A DNA stretch of 11,970 nucleotides from CAG-841 sp963656825 (GTDB lineage: Bacteria > Bacillota > Clostridia > Oscillospirales > CAG-272), in assembly GCA_963656825.1 (NCBI GenBank), contig CAVKJG010000050.1, positions 1 to 11,970 of the forward strand, read 5' to 3'. Below the pieces are notes generated by a model, which searched no databases, was not told the origin of the DNA, and saw only the letters and a list, made by a program, of their open reading frames with translations. The translations under genes were made by a program, and so were the position numbers. Of the stretch, positions 1 through 5,188 are shown piece after piece (position 1 is the first letter of the stretch; each line of letters opens with the position of its first letter).

Positions 1-2866
1 TCATTTCCGGCGTGTCGTGCTTGTAGTGTAGCTTGGCTTTGTCCGCCTGGCGGTTGGCATCGTCAATGTCGCAGATGATATCGCCGAGAACACGGTATCC
101 ACCCATGCGGAAATCCGAGAACAAGCCGTCATACGCCCGAAAAGCCTCTTCTGGGAGGTATTCGTGCAGAAAGGATAAACGCGCATCCGGCTTCATGAAA
201 TGCCACTGTTCGGTTCGTAGCGCGTCACGGACGGTCTTAATGCGGGCTGCGTCGATTCCCGTGAACAGTGCATACAGGCTGTCGGTATCATAGGTGTTTT
301 CCTGATTCCGCATGGTCAGAATACGGTCGATGTCCCGGCGCTTGGAGTTGCCCGGCGTCGGGTGCTTGTGCGAGCGAATACGCCGCAGGCAATGGTCATA
401 GGTGTCGATCAGCTCCCGAATCGGCTGGAACAGTGACGGGTCAAGGTTATCTTTCCAATTCAGATGCCTGGCAAAAGTGAACAGTTCTGCGGATGGTGCA
501 GGCTTTATCACTTTTCGTGGCGTGTGCTTTTTCAGCATGTGAGCATAGTACGGCAGTTTCTCTACATTTGCCGTGACGCTCTCCCAATCCGTGCCTTCGA
601 TATAGTCATTCATCTGCTCCGCAAAGGTGTCCTCATACCATGCAGGACGGTCTTCCGCATCTTCAAGCAGTCGCTTGTATTTCAGATACCGACTGCGCGG
701 CTTGTCGTCAGTGTGCAGGTATGCCGACAGGTCGGGCTTGATACCGCTTTTGGCAGAGTCGATCTCAAGCCCCGTCAGGATGGCAAGCGTTTCGGTTTCC
801 TGTCTGCACTTTTCCTTGATGTCGGCATCTGCATTTTCATCGTAAGCGAGAATACTGCGGTCAAGTGCGGCATTGGAGATCTGCCCGACGCGCGAGGAAA
901 AAGTGCTTTTGACTGCTTCAAACCGAGCGTGCAGGTCATTTGCATCCCGCAACTGCGGTTCGGCGGTCGGAATACTGAGCAGGGGCAGATTGTTACGGCT
1001 TGCGAATCGGTCTTCAAATGGATTTGCCGTTTCCCTATAGTGAGAGGCGATACTTTCACATATGACCGGCTCACGGATGACTTTGACCATATCCCCGTCA
1101 TAGTCCGCCCCGCCGAGCCGTTCGGCAATGAGCGACCACGGTTCTACCATCACAACACCGGACAGGTGTGAAAGATACCGATGGCGGATGTCATGCTCAT
1201 GGCTTTGCGGATATACCACGACCTCCTCGTTCTTTGCAATATGCGGATTGCGTAGGATCGCCGTCATGTGACTGCCGGTCAGACCATAGGCGGTTGTGTA
1301 ACGGCAACGCGCGTCAAGCAGCTCCCGGTAGATCTCCTTCGCATTTCTGTTGCCGTCCGTATGCGGTTTCAGCAGTTCGGCAAGAAACAAAGTCAGATCC
1401 GCCGAAAGATAGGCAACCCCTCCGCGCACGAGCAGATTGCCGCGGGCAAAATTCCGCAAAACGGTATCTGCGGCGCGGTCAAGCTCCCGCCGGTACTCTT
1501 TTTCCGCGAGCAAAAGGTCATTGCGAAAAAGCATCCCGGCAAGACGGTACCCACGGCTTTTCGGATTTTTCGGTGCGTGGTCGACATAGTAGTCAAACTG
1601 AAACCATTCGTCGTTGAGAAGGCGATAGTAAATCTCCTCGGTCGTTTTGGTCAGCCACGCTCCGGTATCGCTGTCGTTTTGTCCGTCCTCTTTGTCCATA
1701 CAATCTTTCATCCAATCAAACGGTAAATCAACCGGTCTGAACTGCTCGCCGCTCAGTGCGAGGGTGGAAAGGAACTGATAGTTCAGATCGGTAAACGGCT
1801 CACTGCTCGTGCGGTTCACACCCGTAATATACAGCGTGTGACGGTAGGCGCGCAGGCGTTTCAGATATTCCTCAAAGGTCAGCCCGTTTTCCGTCATCCA
1901 ACCGCATCCCTTGAATTGGCTCTTAGTCAGAATCATCCGGACGCGTTCAATGGGATGTTTCATACCCCACAGATCCGTGATTTTCGTGACGGTTGCCTCA
2001 CGGAACAGTCCGTGAAAGTCCACCTCATGCACCATGCCCTTGATATACGGCATCCGGATCTGGAACGAGGTATGAATGTGCTTTCCGCAGTACAACCGAT
2101 CGATCTCTTCCGCAAGCGCAGGGGAAAGAATCCCTTCTCCGTCAAACAGCGTGACTTTTACATCACTCTTTTTCTCCACTCTCTCGTAGTTGCGGACATC
2201 GCCGATACCTGTCTTATCTTCCACGGTAATGACATCCACATCCGGATAGACAGCCGTCGGATTGTCGATGACAACGATCGCATCCTTCTCCCACAGCATA
2301 TCCGTTTCTATGCGTGTTCCGCTCGAAAACAGCAGACCGTTATAGGCGTAGAGCTTGGACAATTGGCAAACGCCAAGTGTCATGCCGACCGTCATCCGGC
2401 GGGAAAGCGCCTCATATATATCCGCGCGGACAAAAGAAAGCATAGCGCTGCGGCTCATACTGCCCGAGCGTTCAAAGGCGAGATAGCGTGCGTCTCCCTG
2501 ACCGAAGTTCAATGTAATCCCCTCCGGGGAAAACATGGCTTCGGTCTTTTTTTGCATGAGCGCCGCTTTCGGGTTATCCGCATCCCGATCAAATATTCCT
2601 TTGAAGTCAAGGTAGAGTATTACATCCGCAAGATTGGAGATCAGCGTGTCCGAGGTAGGTTGTTTGTATTTCTCCCCGCGGAGGATGCACATAGTCTGAA
2701 AGAAAATGGCATTGTCCTCCTGCCAGGTATCACCGTTCCCCATGATGATGCTTTTTGTCTGCGCCGGCGTCAGAGAGAAAGTATATTGATCCTCACCGAT
2801 GGGCTGCGCATAGGACAGCATTGCCTGCACCGACAGCCGCCGTATCAGATATCTGATTCTTGCCAT
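1..2866 (-). CDS. Single-subunit RNA polymerase, RdRp/YonO-like (DxDGD family), 3' end beyond window
   Basis: The frame is open for 955 codons from ATG at 2866 to the left edge without a stop, so the C-terminus is missing. I read every codon. The start is set by GGAGG five bases upstream and a promoter just before it. Residues 584-595 read LGGADYDGDMVK, the DxDGD metal-binding loop of two-barrel RNA polymerases (beta', eukaryotic RdRp, phage YonO). It is preceded at about 558-575 by a beta'-like hydrophobic strand. Other segments in the order known for RdRp-type enzymes are YLAFERSGSMSR (128-139), KLYAYNGLLFSSGTR (171-185), LFDGEGILSP (240-249), SFQIRMPYIKGM (267-278) and EIDSAKSG (701-708). 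Known relatives are single-chain enzymes: QDE-1 and plant RDRs copy RNA, while SP-beta YonO transcribes DNA. I infer an RNA polymerase; its template and in vivo role cannot be read from sequence. It is transcribed divergently from the mobilisation genes, with a decayed IS between. Confidence 0.85.
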   Translation of the reverse strand, partial: MARIRYLIRRLSVQAMLSYAQPIGEDQYTFSLTPAQTKSIIMGNGDTWQEDNAIFFQTMCILRGEKYKQPTSDTLISNLADVILYLDFKGIFDRDADNPKAALMQKKTEAMFSPEGITLNFGQGDARYLAFERSGSMSRSAMLSFVRADIYEALSRRMTVGMTLGVCQLSKLYAYNGLLFSSGTRIETDMLWEKDAIVVIDNPTAVYPDVDVITVEDKTGIGDVRNYERVEKKSDVKVTLFDGEGILSPALAEEIDRLYCGKHIHTSFQIRMPYIKGMVHEVDFHGLFREATVTKITDLWGMKHPIERVRMILTKSQFKGCGWMTENGLTFEEYLKRLRAYRHTLYITGVNRTSSEPFTDLNYQFLSTLALSGEQFRPVDLPFDWMKDCMDKEDGQNDSDTGAWLTKTTEEIYYRLLNDEWFQFDYYVDHAPKNPKSRGYRLAGMLFRNDLLLAEKEYRRELDRAADTVLRNFARGNLLVRGGVAYLSADLTLFLAELLKPHTDGNRNAKEIYRELLDARCRYTTAYGLTGSHMTAILRNPHIAKNEEVVVYPQSHEHDIRHRYLSHLSGVVMVEPWSLIAERLGGADYDGDMVKVIREPVICESIASHYRETANPFEDRFASRNNLPLLSIPTAEPQLRDANDLHARFEAVKSTFSSRVGQISNAALDRSILAYDENADADIKEKCRQETETLAILTGLEIDSAKSGIKPDLSAYLHTDDKPRSRYLKYKRLLEDAEDRPAWYEDTFAEQMNDYIEGTDWESVTANVEKLPYYAHMLKKHTPRKVIKPAPSAELFTFARHLNWKDNLDPSLFQPIRELIDTYDHCLRRIRSHKHPTPGNSKRRDIDRILTMRNQENTYDTDSLYALFTGIDAARIKTVRDALRTEQWHFMKPDARLSFLHEYLPEEAFRAYDGLFSDFRMGGYRVLGDIICDIDDANRQADKAKLHYKHDTPEM

Positions 2867-2892
2867 GGATACCTCCGGAATTGTTTTTTTAT

Positions 2893-2921
2893 AGTATACC
2901 ATAGATTGCCGAGAAAATCAA
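2893..2921 (-). promoter_or_regulatory. Sigma-A-type promoter of the polymerase gene
   Basis: On the minus strand TTGATT (2916-2921) is followed after exactly 17 bases by TATACT (2893-2898). Transcription would start near 2886, leaving a leader of about 20 bases that contains the GGAGG ribosome site. The gene therefore looks dependent on host RNA polymerase for its own expression. Imperfect direct repeat copy 1 begins one base upstream of the -35 box, a natural place for an operator. Confidence 0.75.
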
Positions 2922-2922
2922 T

Positions 2923-2958
2923 TTGTATTTTTACAACTACTCCCATATTGTTAAGAAA
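2923..2958. repeat. Imperfect direct repeat, copy 1, abutting the polymerase promoter
   Basis: This 36-bp stretch resembles 3090-3125 in the same orientation. Both begin TTGTATTT, share the 9-mer CTCCCATAT (here 2940-2948) and end AGAAA; about three quarters of positions agree with a one-base gap. It sits immediately upstream of the -35 box. It could be a regulator binding site or the trace of a small duplication. Confidence 0.5.
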
Positions 2959-2993
2959 ATGCGAAAGCAAACAAACTGGTATCTGTATAAAAA

Positions 2994-3055
2994 TGGCGTA
3001 ACAAGCGGAACAAATAAAACTCCGGTAGCCGGTTTTTGTTTCGTTTGTTACGCCA
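2994..3055. repeat. 62-bp hairpin with a 21-bp stem and G-U-type wobbles on the plus strand
   Basis: The arms are 2994-3014 and 3035-3055; the outer eleven bases, TGGCGTAACAA and TTGTTACGCCA, pair perfectly. Inside are two G-T oppositions that would be G-U pairs in a plus-strand RNA but A-C mismatches in a minus-strand RNA. The loop holds a smaller CCGG-TAG-CCGG fold followed by five T. On the minus strand the hairpin runs into TTTTTATA, so it may also stop transcripts heading toward the polymerase promoter. It lies between the two direct repeats. Confidence 0.6.
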
Positions 3056-3089
3056 AATTCAGATAAGCAGGTGCTTTCTTTTCGCAGAA

Positions 3090-3125
3090 TTGTATTTATA
3101 AACACTGCTCCCATATCATCAGAAA
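3090..3125. repeat. Imperfect direct repeat, copy 2
   Basis: Partner of 2923-2958, carrying the shared 9-mer CTCCCATAT at 3108-3116. The two copies are 167 bp apart and bracket the hairpin, which gives the intergenic region a modular layout. No promoter like the one next to copy 1 is visible beside it. Confidence 0.5.
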
Positions 3126-3310
3126 GCCTACAAATAAAAAGTCAAGAGGAAATTCGAAAAAAACAAAAAATTTTATGCAGAGGCATTTAGAGCAAAAAAG
3201 AGCAAGACAAAAAGACCGCCACGCAAGCCGGTCAAAAAAACAGGTAGCACAGTTTCGTCAGTCAGTCAAGGATAAACAGCTGCGCTGCGCCTGACGGCGT
3301 CCCTGACAGC

Positions 3311-3355
3311 CTGCCGCAACAGTGCTGTACGGCAGATAAGGGCGGCAAAGCCGCC
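3311..3355. repeat. Two adjacent GC-rich hairpins just downstream of the transposase stop
   Basis: The first (3311-3335) pairs CTGCCG with CGGCAG around an inner ACAG/CTGT. The second (3341-3355) pairs GGCGGC with GCCGCC across AAA and touches the transposase stop codon on the minus strand. No T-run follows in the minus direction, so a classical terminator is doubtful. They are likely part of the right end of the IS110-type element or weak terminators for it. Confidence 0.5.
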
Positions 3356-4379
3356 TCATTCCGAAGAAGAAACTTCGGACGAAACCAAGTATTCGTTTAC
3401 CTTGGCGTAATACCGACGAAGAAATTTGTTTGCGGCAGCAGTCATATAGACATAGTACGGCTTGCCTTCTGCACGCTTCTTGTCAATGAATTGGTAAACG
3501 GGTTCGTTTTCGGGGGACTTCTGCAGATAACATTTCATTATGTTGAACAGCGTTTTGCGCAGATACGGAGAACCGCGCTTCGTAGTGCCGGAATTTCTGC
3601 CGTATTTGTCTCCGGAATCATACGGCGGTGAGCTGCTTTGCGGCTTCCTGAATAATTACCTTTGCAGTCTGAGATTTCGGGACCAAAACGACAGCATTTC
3701 CGGCAAGGGTATATACTTCGTTAATAGTGTCGGAACGCACTGAATATCCGTGCCGTTTACACCACTTCCGGTAACGCTCGGCGAAAGCCTCCTTGCTGTA
3801 CTTTCGCACACAATCGGCGTGCCAGAAGGTAATTACAAAGTCTACCCATTTCTGTGTTCCATCGCTTCGTACAGGGCTTTCAAAACATTTACGGATTCCG
3901 GGAAAGGTTTGTTCAAGCAAAGCAATCAGATTGTTTGAGGTTGCCGTTTTCTGTTTTGATGCCAGATTGAATTGGCGGTTAAGTGTTTTCAGATCATATC
4001 GGGTTGTATCCATAGGACTATAATCTCTCAAATCTGCCCAATTGTCAAGAGTATAGCGTGCAATTTTCTGCGCATCGGCTTTATCTGTTTTGACCTTGCG
4101 GAGCGAATTGCCGCCATATTCCTTGATCAACAGCGGATTGACGGCACTTACAAAAAGACCGTAATTATGTAATGCATTGGCTACGGGCTCATAATATCGC
4201 CCTGTATGCTCCATTACGACACGGGTTTCTCCCTCAATGCTTTTCAACTGCTCGGCAAGAGCTTTCAGCTCAGTATTGCTGTGTCCCACTTCGAAAGGAA
4301 GCATGACAATCTCTCCGAACGGTCTTAAAACCGCAACCATACTCTTTCCTCTGGAAATATCGATTCCTACTGCGTTCAT
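3356..4379 (-). pseudogene. IS110-family DEDD transposase, internally deleted and frameshifted
   Basis: The first frame (4379-3618, 253 residues, AAGGAG ribosome site) carries the RuvC-like DEDD acidic set: D7 in GIDISRGK, E57 in VMEHTGRYY, and D99 and D102 in KTDKADAQKIARY. It ends at TGA soon after AAKQLTAV. A second frame continues directly with YDSGDKYGRN, then TTKRGSPYLRKTLF, then KKRAEGKPYYVYM and ANKFLRRYYAKV, ending at 3356. These are the typical C-terminal (Transposase_20) segments. About 65-70 residues that normally join the two parts, including the start of the Transposase_20 domain, are absent, and the frame shifts at the junction. IS110 transposases are usually about 400 residues; here only about 340 are spread over two frames. 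Identification as IS110 is secure; inactivity is inferred from the break. Confidence 0.85.
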
Positions 4380-4578
4380 CTTAAAACTCCTTGTATCAAT
4401 ATTTGTAACGGTTTATCACCGACCTTTTCCCATCACCGATTCAATCTGTTTTTTGATACGAACGCATCTGTTCAACCTACTAAAATCGAACGCTGTAAAT
4501 AGGAGGTCGGCTGACTGACTTTCTGACGGACGTTTAAGTCCTTGGAGGCTCTGGTCAGACCTTTACCTCTCTATTATA
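4380..4578 (-). ncRNA. Putative IS110 bridge-RNA / left-end leader
   Basis: On the minus strand TATAAT (4573-4578) is followed by about 190 non-coding bases before the transposase start. The stretch contains small stems such as GGTC-x-GACC (about 4552-4560) and GGAC-loop-GTCC (about 4528-4541), the sort of modular folding expected of a bridge RNA. Members of the IS110 group encode the bridge RNA in this leader, with the promoter completed when the ends join in the excised circle; that would explain the lack of an obvious -35 here. The call rests on position and family knowledge, not on a match to a covariance model. Confidence 0.4.
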
Positions 4579-4663
4579 ACAGCTTGGGCAACGAGATGTC
4601 CCATGCCTATGGCTGGCTGCCATAAATCAAGGGGCAAATATATAATAACAGGAGGTAAAGCAA

Positions 4664-4699
4664 ATGATAGAAATTGCGGACAATGTACACGGGTCGTAG
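4664..4699 (+). CDS. Possible 11-residue leader peptide
   Basis: A strong AGGAGG (4650-4655) stands eight bases before ATG at 4664, but the frame stops after 11 codons (MIEIADNVHGS). The TAG stop falls inside the first hairpin of the oriT-like cluster. It may be a leader whose translation affects folding of the downstream hairpins, or the headless start of a gene lost by rearrangement near the IS. The only positive evidence is the quality of the ribosome site. Confidence 0.25.
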   Translation: MIEIADNVHGS

Positions 4700-4799
4700 C
4701 GAGACGACTTCCCGCTTCAGCGGGGCAAGCAGAGCGTTTGGACTCCCACCGCCAAAGGCGGAGGGTGCCAAACGCATTTATTTTTGGGGCAGAAGCCCC
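4693..4799. other. Four-hairpin cluster upstream of mobC, candidate oriT
   Basis: Four inverted repeats follow one another in 107 bp. GTCGT/ACGAC around AGCGAG is at 4693-4708 and CCCGC-TTCA-GCGGG at 4711-4724. A large one at 4734-4775 has outer arms GCGTTTGG/CCAAACGC and an inner CCC-a-CCGCC / GGCGG-a-GGG. GGGGC-AGAA-GCCCC is at 4786-4799. Origins of transfer are normally next to mobC and relaxase genes and carry such repeats beside the nick site. The 4734-4775 hairpin is followed by ATTTATTTTT, so a terminator role for it is possible too. I cannot locate the nick site. Confidence 0.5.
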
Positions 4800-4837
4800 A
4801 AATCCCACTTTTATTACGGAATGGAGATGATCATTAT

Positions 4838-5182
4838 TTGACCAAACAAGGTCGCAAACGAAACAGAAAAAAGTCCTTTTGGGTGACAGAGGGCGAATGG
4901 AAAGCAATTGAAAAGATCGCCGCCGGTACCGGTATGGGCATCGGTGAATACCTTCGCATCTCGGCGCTCGGTAAGACAATCTATCAGATTGAAGAACTGA
5001 AGCCGGTTCTTCATGAACTGAAAGGCATCGGCAGAAATCTCAATCAGCTCACCATGCTCTCGCATCAGGGCGTGATCCGGACGGTCAATCTGACCGCAAC
5101 GGCGGACGGCATCGGTCGGTGCTTTGAGGCAATCAACAAGTTGTACGCCGACACCGATGCGGTGATACAGGGCGGAGGTTGA
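4838..5182 (+). CDS. mobC: MobC-type relaxosome accessory protein
   Basis: About 114 residues from TTG at 4838. The N-terminus is very basic (QGRKRNRKKSFWVT), followed by an aromatic and helical segment (EGEWKAIEKIAAGTGMGIGEYLRISALG) and a C-terminal helix with GIGRNLNQLTMLSHQG, which is the typical ending of MobC proteins (PF05713). These small proteins bind oriT and help the relaxase load and nick. An in-frame TTG also exists at 4784, but it sits inside a hairpin with no ribosome site; 4838 has GGAG 11 bases upstream and gives a normal family length. The stop lies only six bases before the relaxase ATG, so the two genes form one operon. The start is less certain than the identity. Confidence 0.8.
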   Translation: MTKQGRKRNRKKSFWVTEGEWKAIEKIAAGTGMGIGEYLRISALGKTIYQIEELKPVLHELKGIGRNLNQLTMLSHQGVIRTVNLTATADGIGRCFEAINKLYADTDAVIQGGG

Positions 5183-5188
5183 TGTTCT

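Larger units (their letters stand above)
2922..3355. other. Gene-poor intergenic region between polymerase gene and IS110 remnant
   Basis: No convincing gene is seen. The region holds the direct-repeat pair, the long hairpin and an A-rich tract (about 3150-3172). It also has a 39-codon lysine/arginine-rich plus-strand frame at 3175-3294 whose only purine-rich stretch, near 3145-3150, is too far from the ATG to act as a ribosome site. The last part (3311-3355), with two GC-rich hairpins, probably belongs to the right end of the insertion sequence. Confidence 0.5.
3311..4600 (-). mobile_element. Degenerate IS110-family insertion sequence (ends approximate)
   Basis: The unit comprises the broken DEDD transposase, a structured leader of about 190 bases upstream of it, and GC-rich hairpins just after it. 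IS110 elements lack terminal inverted repeats, so exact ends cannot be read here; the limits given are the outermost plausible parts. A small palindrome, ATGGC-TGGCT-GCCAT, lies near 4608-4622 beside the left end, and some IS110 members insert into palindromic repeats. The insertion separates the polymerase gene from the mobilisation genes, and the transposase damage means it should be immobile unless helped in trans. Confidence 0.6.

Noticed and set aside
464..1726. Overlapping plus-strand frames of 149-235 codons
   Set aside because: They are antisense to the polymerase frame, which has a continuous, motif-bearing reading.
1838..3001. A 387-codon plus-strand frame
   Set aside because: It is antisense to the polymerase gene, has no ribosome site or family features, and runs through the polymerase promoter and into the hairpin region.
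3175..3294. 39-codon Lys/Arg-rich plus-strand frame
   Set aside because: No ribosome site at usable distance; the A-rich DNA alone explains the lysine content. It could be a relic but cannot be supported.
4641..4646. TATAAT before AGGAGG as a promoter for the leader peptide
   Set aside because: Transcription would start on or after the ribosome site, and there is no matching -35 box.
4563..4979. 138-codon minus-strand frame across the oriT-like region
   Set aside because: It overlaps hairpins and mobC, and its translation shows no protein-like pattern.
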